Assembly: GCA_025642065.1 (NCBI GenBank)
Contig: JAODUP010000322.1
Span: 538,475 to 602,474 of the forward strand
DNA: 64,000 bases
Source of the DNA: Paralvinella palmiformis
Lineage: Eukaryota; Annelida; Polychaeta; Terebellida; Alvinellidae
Direction of reading: 5' to 3'
The notes under the pieces were generated by a model, which worked only from the letters and a program-made list of their open reading frames with translations, did not search any database and was not told the origin of the DNA. The translations under genes and the position numbers were made by a program. Shown one piece after another: positions 12,910-25,839 of the stretch (positions within the stretch are counted from its first letter, which is position 1; each line of letters starts with the position of its first letter).

Positions 12910-13250
12910 TATGGCTGAATCCACCAGTAAACATAAGAAAGACCACAAACTGATCGGTTTTCTAGTTCACTATTCTACTATTGCGATATATTTACTTCGT
13001 GAAGTGTCTCGATATTGCTTAATAAAAATAGAACACAGCGCTCCCGTGGCTAAACAAACGGAACTTTGTGGGTAATTTAAATTAGCATAATCTAGAGATA
13101 TTTTTGAGAGAAATAGCTTAGTCAATATCGTGATAAGTTTTCTTGTTTGGTTGGATCAGTTTGTTATTAGGAGGGTCAACGTCCTATAAAGGTCGGATGT
13201 CTCAGAGTACGCAAGATCGATCTAATATGGAGTTATTTATTGTTAATTTG
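12910..13250 (+). repeat. Dispersed repeat family B, copy 2
   Basis: Partner of 5380-5770; see that entry for the shared words. Best conserved at GTCAACGTCCTATAAAGG. Confidence 0.6.
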
Positions 13251-13418
13251 ACGACTGTACGTAGATCTATGTTGATCAGCTGATTGGAGTCACGTGATAT
13301 GTATAGAAGTCTGGAAAAGATTGTTTGTGCAATAATGTTATTATTTGTATCTTATTTTAATTCATAAGTACTATATTGTCAATTATTTACCATCATTGAA
13401 TAGTTAGTACTGCATTGT

Positions 13419-13522
<104 letters not shown>

Positions 13523-13524
13523 CT

Positions 13525-15025
13525 GACCGAATAATACATCGTGCGATGTGTAATTATGCCATATTTATTAGGCCAAAAGTGAGGTATTTCGAAGCGTAGT
13601 TTAGAAATAAGGAGTGGGGGGAGGGGTGGTAGGGGATAACGTGTTCCTTATGCTACTATATAAATCAGTTCACGAACGATTGATGTTTTTGTATAATATT
13701 AGTCGTTGTTCATTTGCCCGTGAATGCTCCTAAGAATTGAATATTGCCCCACCCTGTCTTAAAATGTTGACATTTGTCTTTTAGCACAATGTATTTACCT
13801 GGTTGACTGATGGAGGATTAATAATGAACTGTCATATCATAGAGTATCTGAGTAAAGTAAGGAAAAAGTGGAATAATAAAAACATTCAAGTGTGAAACGA
13901 CGACTGTTGTATTCAAGATAGAGTTTTGTTGTTTTATTCCCAAATCAACCAATATTTTTCAGCAGATTGATCCTCATTTATCTATTATTAATTTCTTAAT
14001 GGCTCTGAATACAATTTATAATATTTTAACCTAACTGATGTTGGGAATTTAGTGCTAATGTTCGGTTTGTACTCAGCTTAAATTGTGGTATCTAGAAGCA
14101 AAATAGAATTGATACTACATTTTCATAATAAAACTACGGTTCATATTTATGTAAAATTATTCTATCGCTGGCCATATTATGTAATATGATTGTTATCATA
14201 TTTGTGTGATACTAGTTAACGTTGCCAACGGTCACGATATGTCGTACAAGTGTATTTTCGACCTGAAACGGAGACGCATTATTCAAATACTTAACAAACT
14301 ACGAGTTAATCTCAGGTTATAATCTTCAGGTTAAATGACCAACATTTCTCTAAAAATAATCAAATAACACGACAATCAGATCATGTTTCGATAAATATTA
14401 AATGTTTAATTATTTATGATATAATACAATCTACCAATGATAATAAAAAATGGGCGCAGAGCTAGTACTCTTATGGGGAAATTTGTATTCACGAAACCCG
14501 AAATAGCTGCCGGTCTGTATCGTAAAAATAATGTCTAGTCATATATCAGGTTCTAGTTGTTAGAGAGACTTGGGTTTGGCATTATAATGTTTTTCTTGTT
14601 GAGAGGATAATATTACCAGTTCCAAGTTATCATAGGCAAAAGTCCTCATTAGCTTTAAGTGTATACAACTATTGTTAGGTTATATATTCTGATATTTCAT
14701 GCAACAAATATATGTATAATGTTGAAGTCAATACTTCGGCTTATTGCATACCTAACTAATATATGTAAAAGATTGATCCATATCAGCATAATAGACTAGA
14801 ATTATCGATCATATTCGTAAATGAAATAACCAAAACAACTAAATAAGTGTCATCATCAGTGCTCACATACACATTGATACTTATAACATTATTGTGTTTA
14901 CATAAATGCGCTATCATTTATGTATCTAATCATTGTATATGACAGCAGGCAAACGAACAGATGCTCCTGTATCAGGATCGTCATTTTTGTCTTCCCGGAC
15001 AGAGATAACTGTGTGTTGTTTTCTA
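13525..15025. other. Non-coding stretch, nothing recognised
   Basis: AT-rich sequence without an exon, repeat or RNA gene that I can support. Confidence 0.4.
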
Positions 15026-15028
15026 CAG

Positions 15029-15196
15029 TATTTATCCCTGTACCAGACACAGAAGATGGACAAAGACGTGCCACTGAAACACCTACAACGTGCAGTAGAA
15101 GATGATTGCGAGGATGACCAGCCACAGTTAATAATATTTAATACCGAGAAAACATCAGACGGCACATCAACTGGTGGGCAATTGGCTCGAGTATGA
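15029..15196 (+). CDS. Candidate terminal coding exon of an unidentified gene
   Basis: A good 3' splice site (TGTGTTGTTTTCTACAG) precedes an open frame of 55 codons that ends in TGA at 15,194-15,196. The peptide begins YLSLYQTQKMDKDVPLKHLQ, continues with an acidic stretch (VEDDCEDDQPQ) and ends TSTGGQLARV. The composition looks like a soluble C-terminal tail rather than random AT-rich DNA, and its GC content is above the surroundings. An AATAAA lies near 15,808. I do not recognise the family, and no upstream exons were found in this window. It could equally be a chance open frame. Confidence 0.4.
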   Translation, partial: YLSLYQTQKMDKDVPLKHLQRAVEDDCEDDQPQLIIFNTEKTSDGTSTGGQLARV

Positions 15197-16818
15197 ATTA
15201 ATGTTAGCATTCACGGACGGCCCATAATGTCTTCAGTCTGGATCATAGGGATCTGTCTTCAGATGGCAATTTGCAGATGTGGTTTACTCAAGTGCTTATG
15301 AAAATCTTCCTTTGTGGTCTGCAAAACCCGCAGTTTTTGCACAGAGTTGAGCTTGCGATTGGACATCTCGTTTGTCCAAATCACGTCATGGCTGTTTCAT
15401 CCCGTAATCGATAACCCGATGCAATGCAGAGACTAACTATCATCTTCACGTTCCTGTGTTTTACCATGGCTTATTGAGACTTTTTGATTGTGTATCTTAT
15501 TACCTGTACTAGTAATATACTATTTGCAAAAGCATTATTATTCTAGAATCGAATACAACAATTAACCATCTAGCTGTCTGGTCATACAAGATGCACAATT
15601 TGTTTATTAACATCGTTATATTTTTCAACTGTTGTTCATCTCATACAAGTTTGTCATCTAAATATTTCGTATAAGAAATATACATCAAATATATAAACAT
15701 TGACATGTGTGACACTTGGTGACGGATATATAACGTTAAAAGGAGTGTATTGTAAGTGTATTATGGTTTACTGTTTAGTTTCGTTTTTGACACAAATAAG
15801 TTTCCAATAAATGATGAATGTTGTTACGTTTGTCATGTTATTTCTACTGAGCAGCGTACTATGATTGAAATAGAGAATTACTAATATCAGATTCGCAATA
15901 TTTCATGCCAATCTAAAAAGCCTTTTTATAAGAAACATCTAAAGATCTTATAAGTGCAATGATTATTCGATATATGTGTACCATAACGTTTATTAATGTG
16001 TAGTTATACAGTGAAGGACTGCGAGATGTGCAGGAAATATCTAGACAAACAAAGGTTTATCACCTTTCTTATATAAAACACTGATAAGTGATGTGTATTT
16101 ATAAAATGAGGCTACCTTCATTGTTCATATAATAACCGAGCATTTCAAAAGTCAAGACGGCTGGTTATTAATAATCGTTTCTTTTTAAGATTTTGTCTAA
16201 TCAGGATTTGTATTTTTCTAACATAAGTTGTCTAATTAGATCCAGTTTTGAGTGATGATAAAATAACTATTTATCGTTTATGACGGAAGCTTATTGCTCT
16301 GTTAGTATCATAAAATATCAATCTGTCACGAGATATGAATGACGGTGATTAGTAACTTAATTTGTTATGACAAACGTCAAGATTTATGTTTATTAGGTTA
16401 AGTTTTGTTAAAGTTCCGAAAACTACACAAGTTTCTTTTGGTGATGCGAGCGTTCTCATTTTTGTCTGTCGAATATATATGTCATTTTTCCCTAAATACA
16501 GTAGTGCATTAGAAAACAGAGGTTTCTAGGTTCGACATCATGATGGCGAATTATTAAATGTTTTTAATCTATAAAAGTACACAATGACAAGCTCAATAAC
16601 ACTAGACATGAATCTGAAACCATTGGAGCTGAAACAAGATTAACTTCAGAACATGAAATTTCTAAAATGGGAATAAAATATCCCTGTACATGTAACTACT
16701 GAATGATTCCGTCTTAACATGGGATGGACGATTCTGGATCAGTATAACTAATGATTGTACGGAGTGTAAACCTGACGAACCAGGCGTCAACTGGAATATG
16801 AAATCAATGCTATGAAAC

Positions 16819-16823
<5 letters not shown>

Positions 16824-16885
<62 letters not shown>
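16824..16885. repeat. (TA)n microsatellite
   Basis: Uninterrupted TA repeat. Confidence 0.97.
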
Positions 16886-16890
<5 letters not shown>

Positions 16891-18507
16891 CGAAGTTCTC
16901 AAATACTTTCTTGTTTTCTTTAAATTCAGTTAATACGTTCCAGAGAAATCATATCTGAGTTTACTTCTGAACTACCCACAGACAATATTATCTAAATGAT
17001 GCTAATCTTATCCAATCATCATTGGGGAAATATTAACGTCTTGACACAATAGGTCGATTGTGTCAATAAATAGTTTGACCTTATGATGATTATTTCCTTT
17101 GGAGATGGCCGATTTGGGCATTTTCTTTGTTATCTACTTCACGTTCAGGATACATTTCTCACTTTAAGTAAATGAGTTGTTGATATTTTAGCTTTGGCAT
17201 TGATGTATCCGGTATGTGTGGCCGGGGACTACTGTTTGAGGAATTACTTCATAAAGTTGAAGTCTTATTAATGAAGACTGAAACATCCTTCCTATTGATT
17301 GTATCCCGAAGCATGGTTTAGGTTTTAGGTTTTGTTGTTCGGAGGGAGAATCCCCAGGCTGTCGCTTAATCAACACAGCCTCTATGTTAGAGTGGTTGAG
17401 AAACCTCCTCCCCCACCACTCACAGGGGAGCAGTAAATCCTGAAGCATGTTACAATAACTAGTATTAATCAAAGAAATGGGATCAGCATTATCAGCTCAT
17501 CATCATCATCGTCTTTATTATCATTGTCATTTCACTTTTGTCCCGTGGTGACATTGTTTCTTTGTGGATACAATAGACGTACTCGTGGTCCAATCATCCC
17601 TTACACCAAGTAACTTAGACATCTGAATGATAGTGGCAGTATTATTAATGACCTGTTTATCGATTTTTGCTGATCGCCACTATTTGATTATCAATTATTT
17701 ATATCAGATTAATATTATGGTTATAGGCTGCCAGTTAGATATCGAGAATATCCCGGTAGCCACGTATATGACACACATAAACACCCCCCCCCCCCATACA
17801 TACAGTTATACCCACATTCGTTTAATATATTTATGCTTCAAAAGCTGCTATTCCACTATATAACGTATGAATGGTTGTCTCTGGGAGTGATTGAAAGTTC
17901 GGAATTAAGCACAAAAAACTTCTATTATACATCTTTATAAACAGTGGAAATATTAACATAACACATTAATATGAAGTATTAGCAGTATAATTTATACGTT
18001 TCGAATTTGATGTTCTGAAGTAATAATAAATTCACGAAGTCTCGGGTAAATAGTATGACAGAAGAAAGACACCCATTTTCATATTAACACGTAAATCAAC
18101 ACATTACTTTGTCATATAACACCCGTGACAACGCTGGAATTACAGATATTGTTTTCTTAATTCAATCAATTAATCGGTAATAATATCAATCGATCAGATG
18201 TTATTCAGCCATAATCTGGTATTAATAACGCCAGACTTTCAGTAATATGATACATCCGGTGTTTGACTTATGCTCAGCCGAAGTTTTAATATCCAAAGGT
18301 GAGGGAAAAACCCCCGAACAACAACGGTATTAATAATTAATTTTTAGCATTACAAACCCACTACACATGTTCGGCTAAATGTTGATACACAACAGATACT
18401 ATTAGTCTGAATAGGTAACAAGCTGTTAATGTGGATAGACATTAATCATCGGATCTAATGTTCATATTTAATTGTTAACTAATGAATTACTCAGCAGATA
18501 ATATTCA

Positions 18508-18595
18508 CACAACAACAAGAACAACAACAACAACAATAATGATAATAATAATAACAGCAACAGCAACAGCAATGATGATGATGATGATGATGATG

Positions 18596-18634
<39 letters not shown>
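18508..18634. repeat. Compound trinucleotide microsatellite
   Basis: CAA, then AAT, CAG, GAT and AAT blocks in succession. Confidence 0.95.
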
Positions 18635-19059
18635 TAGATTTAATAAATACCATTACTATACAATAGGTAACTAATTATATACGCTGGTAGATCTATTTGG
18701 AACACTATGGACACAGGTGAGTATCAAAATACTCTTTATGTATTCTATTATAAACATGCAAACAAATATGGAATATATTTTGTATCCGTTGCATTCTTTT
18801 GTGGAACAGCATATTAGGACCAGTTAGTTAGTGTTTATGATCTGTTCAGTGGTATCAGCGTAATCATTGATACGTGACGAGTATTTTGGCATACGTTTTC
18901 AACACGTGGTATTGTTTTGAGTGAGAGGGTGACCCGTAACACACCCGAAGTCCATGTGGTGTGATGTCTGAGGCTCTATAAATAAGGGGGTAGAGCTATT
19001 GATAGCTCTAGTTGTACTCGGGCGTGCCGGCGGAATTTGCTGAAATATTTGGGCAACTT

Positions 19060-19948
19060 TCCTGACATCATGGTCTCATCATTTTAGTGAAGGAATTTAT
19101 CGACGAGTTATTGCCATGTGGCGTATGGGTTCCAAACAGAAGGTCATTCCCCAAGCTCTTGGGATAACACTGAGAACAGTCTCAAATGTTCTTAAGAGAA
19201 ATCGTGAGAAGGGCCTACCCACACCCACACCGGGAGCTAGACCCTGACGTCCTCGAAAGACAACAGAAAGAGAAGACCGTTATCTGATACGTTTGCGCCG
19301 AAATGGCCGTACCAAGTCAGCAAACACCCTTCGTGCTGAGTGATTACGGTTCACTAATACCCCTGTATCCAGAATGCTAGTGAATCTGCGATTGCTCCGT
19401 GCAGGTTACTTCGCCAGGAGATTTCTGAAGAGACAGCAACATGAAGCCTATAATGAAGATTGCATCGTACCTAGAGTCCAAGCAGTGGGCGATGGAGTCA
19501 CCATATGGGGTACTTTCCACCATGTTGGAAAATGTGACCTTAACATCGTCGATGGAAACCTGGATCAGTACTAGTATCTACATATCCAGGAGCAAAGGTT
19601 ATTGCCAATTGCTCGCCTGGCATTTGGACATAATTTGGTGTACCAGGATGACAACGCCAAGCCTCACAGAGCTCGCAGAGTGGTCAATTTCATAGAAACT
19701 GAAGGGATCGACCAAATGGAATGGCCAGCAGTGTCTCCGGATATGAATCCTATGAGAACTTGTGGTCCGAAGTAACACGCACCATGGATGCAAATGCCAA
19801 CCAGCCTACTAATCTAGCGGAATTGCGACAGGCAGTCATTGATGAATGGCAAGCTCTGGGTCTTCAAACCCTGACAACCCTGATTGACAGCATGCTTCGA
19901 CGAGTACAAGCTCTGTACGATGCCCGTGGTGGTCATACCAAATATTGA
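19060..19948 (+). mobile_element. Broken Tc1/mariner-type transposase
   Basis: The plus strand gives an N-terminal helix-turn-helix region (KQKVIPQALGITLRTVSNVL), a GRPR-like linker broken by a stop (GARP, stop, RPRKTT), and a second DNA-binding segment (EDRYLIRLRRNGRTKSANT). The catalytic-domain pieces VTIWGTFHH, VYQDDNAKPHRARRVVNFI (second catalytic Asp) and WPAVSPDMNP follow. The first catalytic Asp region, between about 19,425 and 19,480, looks deleted. A one-base loss after SPDMNP shifts the frame so that the final Glu box (ENLWSEV) continues in another frame to 19,948. Terminal inverted repeats were not found. Dead copy. Confidence 0.88.
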
Positions 19949-19959
19949 ACTGTGATTCG

Positions 19960-21540
19960 TGTGCCTCATTGAACACTCTAAATAATTCCTGCTTTATTTA
20001 GTGCATTGTTTAACGGCTCCATATGTCCTATCTTTAGCATTTTGACAATAATAATCATATTTCATTACATTCACCATGATCCAGAATACCCATAGTCTTT
20101 CAAATGAATCAATGTATTCCCCATAGGGTAATTATATCGATAAATTCATGAAATTGACATATCCTGATACTTTCGCTGGAAAAATATAATTCTAAGTAAG
20201 AAATAACGAACGATAAAATTATATTCCATATTTATTTTCAGGTCTGTATATTAAGTTGCTGAGTAACCTGACTAATCCGACCAGAGAAGTGATCCGTCTA
20301 CTGGCATTATAATACACCAGGTGCCCTGATTAGACAAGTGACCGTTTCGGATACGTTTCCAGACACCTTTTGCCTTCCAATGAATTATGTTTGTTAGCGG
20401 GTAGCCACTTCAGGATCAAGTATGACTAATCTGTCCATACGAGGGATCCGATGGTACAACAAATAGTGTACATAAAAAGTAGTGTATTATACAGGTAATG
20501 TTCATTTCGAATAATGTACATATTAAATGATTTACCTATTTTGTAATGTACACGTTTCTTTAATTGATGGTTGGTCTCTCACTTACGGTTGTTGCCTTCT
20601 ATCATGGTCTGATTCAAAACTAAGAGTCTGTTGTCCCATAAATATCGTGTTTATAATGAACAAATCGTGTCTAATGCTTGATGTAGTATCAGATGACACG
20701 TCACCGATTCCCTACAACACATTTATACATCAACAAATGACGTGTGTCTCCATCCGATGAGATAACAAATTATATTATCGTGGTGGTCATATAGTATTAG
20801 TTTAAAATAGAGTTGAGGAAATAAATATAAACTGACAAAGGATATATCATGATTATCTACCACAATGGACGATTAGAATATAACAAGGTACCTTAACGTC
20901 TAAATCAAACCATATTTCCATATAAAAATATCGAAGGGACGTGTAATGATGACACACCAGAGAATAAAAACATCGTCAAATAAACACTTTTACTAATAAA
21001 CATAACATTAACATTAACAATTGAATGGATAACTCACCATTCTGACAGGTAGAGACTGTGTAATTCCTATTGTAGAGCTTGGTCCAGACGACGATGTCTT
21101 TTTCGAGAGTTATATACTTATTGAGTATGCGTACGTTATTTTATTTATGTGTAGGTTGTAGATGAAACATAACAGAAGTTTGTCCGTAAAGATATTTTCG
21201 CCAATCATTTATATACATTTGATAAACCAAACGTTCATGTCACAGAATAATATTTATTGTATGTTTATTGTGTTGACTTGAGGTTTCTAGGCTGTCCGTA
21301 GTTGTTGTCACTGCGTTCAGGTAAGATTACATTTTTTTAAATGTTTTCTGGAAGATTATGCGGTTCCAATGATAAGTGTGTTTGTCGACATGTTACGTGT
21401 ATAGCTTAGTTATTAAAACCAACAAAGGACACTCTGTCAACGACGTAGAGAAAATATGGGTACACGGGTTTATTGTTTCAAAAAGCATAATAACGGAGTA
21501 GGTTTGAAGAAATCTCTCCGTCTTTCCAGTTCTTTCTCTC

Positions 21541-21584
<44 letters not shown>

Positions 21585-21638
21585 GCAGGTGCTATCTGTT
21601 TTAATATAATAAAAAAAAAAAGTGATGACATGTGAATA

Positions 21639-21719
<81 letters not shown>

Positions 21720-22260
21720 TGATTTGAAATTTTTGGGAAATGACGCTTGTCTAATCTCATATTATACCACAAGTTTTACAGAGTGAAAGTGGGCTGCAGA
21801 CGCTGTGTGACTTAAGTCAAGACATAGATACTCTTGATTCGAACAGACAACTTGAGATTGGATTATGAGGTCTTTGATGGACATGAGATAACACTGATGC
21901 GCCAATTCTCTATCATTGAGAGTGTTTTAGCGGATATTCAAATGCCAAGACATTGATTGAGTTATAAATTGCTAGCAAAATATCGTCCTATTGCAACCAT
22001 CTTAAAAATATTTCAGGTTTTCCAGTATTTGCCAATTCTCGAGCTGTGCCATTTTTAACTGACTGACGTTATTTGATATTATAATAAGATACCGCTTATA
22101 AGCAGTCGATTCGTATCGAGGAAATGGGAACTGATATCTAGCTAGCTACTTAACACAATTGACGGCCAACTTCCCCGCTATAATGTAAGTAGTATCGCGT
22201 CATCGGCGCAGGTAAGTAAACAGATGACATAGATAAACAATATGGCTGACACTGTAACAT
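19960..22260. other. Non-coding stretch with trinucleotide microsatellites
   Basis: AAT and GAT repeats at 21,543-21,718 account for the poly-Ile frame on the minus strand. Nothing else was recognised. Confidence 0.5.
21543..21718. repeat. (AAT)n / (GAT)n compound microsatellite
   Basis: AAT repeats at about 21,543-21,578 and 21,670-21,718 flank a GAT block at about 21,640-21,670. Confidence 0.95.
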
Positions 22261-22269
22261 GATCCTTAT

Positions 22270-22565
22270 AGGTGTCGAGCCGTTATAGCGCAGTTAGTAA
22301 GAGCGTAGGACTCGTAGCCGAACGGTCGCGGGTTCGAGGCTGCGTGAGCTGCAATGCCGTCATGTGGCGACTGGTTCACTCATCCATAAAAAAGTACCCG
22401 ACAGGGCGCTGTGGCCATGTGTAAGTAACGCTTTGCGCCTATAATGGCAGCATGCGTTGTATGCTCCCTTGTGGGTTGAGATATGTGCAGGGTGGGAACG
22501 GGTCTGAGTCAGGGATAATAATATTGTAATTAATATTGTAAAGCACATTAGAGCAGCTTCTAGTT
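22270..22565 (+). repeat. tRNA-derived SINE, near full length
   Basis: A tRNA-like head has a box A (TAGCGCAGTTAG, 22,286-22,297) and box B (GGTTCGAGGC, 22,331-22,340) at normal pol III spacing. It is followed by a body (CATGTGGCGACTGGTTCACT, GCGCCTATAATGGCAGCATG, GGTCTGAGTCAGGGATAATA) and a tail close to TTGTAAAGCACATTAGAGC, which resembles L2-type LINE tails. Related copies are at 37,955-38,110 (minus) and 45,600-46,150 (plus). It is not a functional tRNA. Confidence 0.85.
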
Positions 22566-22785
22566 ATTGGGAATTGTTCCAATGGATAGTAGACTGAAAA
22601 CAGAATTAAGCACATACTGACTCACATAATAAACCGGATGTAATGCCTTAAAATCCCATATGATTGTAATAGTGTATTGTGTATACAGATTTAGACAAAT
22701 TTTAATATGTTTTTGTTGTATTTTAAATTGCCTTTTGACTTCTTTTACAATTTACTTTTAATTTATCTATTTTAGGTCCTTTTAT

Positions 22786-22915
22786 TTTGACGTAGGTGAC
22801 GTAGCTGAGTGACGTAATGTCGGACGTAATGACGTTTACCGAAACGACATTTACTGTAGAAATTAGACGTCGGTCGAAATGGCGTAAAGCGATGTATTAA
22901 CGTACTTTGAATGTA
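22786..22915 (+). repeat. GACGTA-rich dispersed repeat, copy 2
   Basis: Six or more ACGT-centred words within about 120 bp, including GACGTAGGTGACGTAGC, GAGTGACGTAATG and CGGACGTAATGACGT. Inverted relative to the copy at 1-140. Confidence 0.65.
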
Positions 22916-23105
22916 TTAAACAGGAACTTGTACAGTTATTGGAAATGTACATGAAACAAATGCAGCTGGAACAAAACGAGCTTAAATTCTATTTTGAAAT
23001 AAAATACACCATGGTATCTGAGCCATGTGTAACATCAACATGTGTCATGACAAACTCAGCAACAAACATATATTTTCTCTAGTAAACATGACACTAACAT
23101 TTCAG

Positions 23106-23200
23106 CATATATATATATATATATATATATATACTAATAATACTCTTTGTGAAATTTAACACACAAACACACACACACAAACACACACACACACACACGA
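23106..23200. repeat. (TA)n and (CA)n microsatellites
   Basis: TA tract at 23,106-23,132 and an imperfect CA tract at 23,161-23,199. Confidence 0.95.
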
Positions 23201-23594
23201 AAGCACGCACAAACAAATACAAAACTAAAAGAACCTCAACGAGAAAGACAGTGACCACAAAAGAAGGAAGACGCCATTTATTTATCATTGGTTATAGAAC
23301 AACGTCTCGTTTTAGCGTGAAATCGCATTACATTTTCCATGGTAACAAAGAACACGCCATGATAATTCGAGGTTAAAAAATTCGTGACCAACATTAACTG
23401 TTAGTGACATGTGACCTTTTAATTCGACATTCTTCTATAATGCGGGAGCCATGTGAACTACTTCCTGCCAGAATGATACTTGTAGGTTATGAATAAAGCA
23501 CAACAAGATTAGAACCACAGGTTATGATTTGAAGGCATCATAAAAGTCATTTTGTACACAGGACAAGGAAACAATGTATTTTATTTCTGGTTGG

Positions 23595-24860
23595 TAGATA
23601 TGATACTTAAGTACAATTACATTTCATCGTAATCACGTATTGGAACGATTCGAGTGCCATTTCGTATTGTGGATGTCTAATATTTCAGACAAATCGTTTC
23701 AGAGTACCGTTTCAGGCCATCGTTTCACAGACGATGCTCGTTCTTCTCGTGTCAACTTTTTATAAAGGCCTAACACTTTGTACGGCAATCCTGGACGCAT
23801 GGATTAATGTCGTGTGTGAAAACGTGCGGATAACAGCCACCGGAAGTTAGTTACTGACTGCTACGAAGCGTCTGGCCAGCGAATTCACGGAAACAAATCA
23901 TTTGATAAAAGCCGAAATGAAACACGTTCTAAAGACGAAATCCATATAAAATAGATGAGCGATAAGTGTACCAGCGAGATGGGATCTTTTACGACACGTC
24001 TACGTCAATGAACAGAATATATAATAGAAAGGATAAAAGAATTGTCCATCTGACTTCTGATTATGTGATGATCACAATATAGACAGGAGGCTAAGTGTGT
24101 GTTTTGTAGCTTCATTGTGATGGCAGTACGGTGCCCAATACTAAATGGATGTTATTGTTCTGTTTATTGTTCCTCTACACAACAAAAAACAACAGACATA
24201 ATGACATTATTGCTTCTTATTGTGTGCTATAAAAACAGCCATACCGTATACACTTTCGGGATGTCGTAAACTGATAACAAATCATTATTTGGGCAGGAGA
24301 CAACTCGATACTATCTGCAATGGGCAGGGCCCTCGGGGTCGAAAATAGGCCAAGGCGTTTTAGGGTGTTCTTCCAGAGCCATTAAACTGTTGAATTTTAT
24401 TCTACGTTGTGTAGATCGATAGAAATTGCCAAGATTTTAAAGTTGCTTTTGTTATTCCTTGATATCAGATTAATAAATAAAGTATCTGGGTTGTAATATA
24501 ATAATATTAATATTTATGTTTCGAATTATGGATTATATTACACCCCCCACCTATTTCCATCCCTTGCTGCTGACACTTGAGATAGTGCGCGGGTGAGTGA
24601 GTGTGTGAGTTAGTGAACGGCCAGTGTGTTTAGCCTTGGCGCTGGACACGTCTGGGATAAATGGCTGAAGGGTGATTTCGTACAAAACAAACCATAAGTA
24701 CAGGCAACACTGAGGTTAACATAATTACCTGGAGACTTTGTATTCTATGCACTTTACAATCAGCACGCCTGTCTTCGAAATTTAGCTACCTTGGTCTTTG
24801 TAATTAGAAATGTCCTCAAGACACCTTCGTCCATGTGACTGTAGGCGATGAACAGATGTT
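23595..24860 (+). repeat. Dispersed repeat family A, copy 1
   Basis: One of at least four diverged copies of a long non-coding element. Landmarks are TGCCATTTCGTATTG, GTTTCAGGCCATCGTTTCAC, an ACCGGAAGTTAG block, a TTATTGTTCTGTTTATTG block, GTGCTATAAAAACAGCCAT and GGGATGTCGTAA, then (24,640-24,860) a part shared only with copy 3. No significant ORF. Element class unknown. Confidence 0.65.
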
Positions 24861-24910
24861 TTGGGGTGGTATTGTTGAGCTACCTATGTTACGAAAACGT
24901 AGTAAGTTTG

Positions 24911-24914
<4 letters not shown>

Positions 24915-24955
<41 letters not shown>

Positions 24956-24965
24956 TATATATACA

Positions 24966-24997
<32 letters not shown>

Positions 24998-24998
24998 A
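24915..24998. repeat. Compound (CT)n(CA)n(TA)n(CA)n(CG)n tract
   Basis: Five dinucleotide runs in a row. The final CACACG to CGCGCG run is alternating purine-pyrimidine and could form Z-DNA. Confidence 0.97.
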
Positions 24999-25296
24999 TA
25001 GAATATTGGTGGAGACAGCAATAGAATATCTTGTATCATTATGTGGGTTAACATAAGGATGAGATGTAATAGACTACACAAGATGAGTCTTGGTTATAAG
25101 CTAATTAATTCTTAAAGAACCAAGTTTATCTATTATTGACTTGTTATGTTATTATGTAATTGAGTCGTGGTAGTAGTTTGGCTGTAGATCAATAGAAGAA
25201 GGGAATCTTCTGACAGTTGTGTTTTTATTGTGTTATGTTTATTTTTGTTTCTTAGTCGTAGCTTATTTATTATTCTTTAGCATGGTCTCATTTTTG

Positions 25297-25372
25297 CCTC
25301 CATCCCTCCATCCATCCATCCATCCATCCATCCATCCACCATATAGACAGACAGACAGACAGACAGACAGCC
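25297..25372. repeat. (CATC)n and (GACA)n tetranucleotide repeats
   Basis: About nine CATC units followed by about six GACA units. Confidence 0.97.
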
Positions 25373-25839
25373 AACCAAACAAAACAATATGACAGACTGA
25401 GTTTCGTGTTGTACATCGATTTCTAAGAAGATATTACGTCACCATAAACATACCGACAGCTGTTTCTGATCGTTATTGGCTGTTTCTGAATACGATGCGC
25501 ATTTGTTCTAAATCGTTCATATTACGTGAAATACTAGCAGCTCGTAATAATATCAAGTGATATAAAGAATGCATAGACACTGTGCAATTGTTATGTAACA
25601 CGTTGGCCAATAATACAGCGATAATACCTGATACTAGCAAATTTAATAGTTTTTACGCGAAACATTCTAACACACAGAATAAACAGAAGAGAAGAGATAC
25701 TCTTTTTGTCAGGATATTAACATACAGCACATTATTGTGTGATTCAGTGCCGTGATAAAATACATTATACGAATCATAGCACCTACCACTCATGAATTTC
25801 ATAATTAACACTTCTTTGATACAAAAAAGACTTTCCCGA

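Larger units (their letters stand above)
15200..18860. other. Non-coding stretch with microsatellites
   Basis: It holds (TA)n at 16,824-16,885, a C-run at about 17,785-17,794, and a CAA/CAG/GAT/AAT trinucleotide compound at 18,508-18,634. The trinucleotide tract gives a spurious poly-Leu/Ser frame on the minus strand. No gene was recognised. Confidence 0.5.

Noticed and set aside
22270..22345. Functional tRNA gene
   Set aside because: Has pol III boxes, but the cloverleaf stems do not pair well and it continues into a SINE body shared with other copies.
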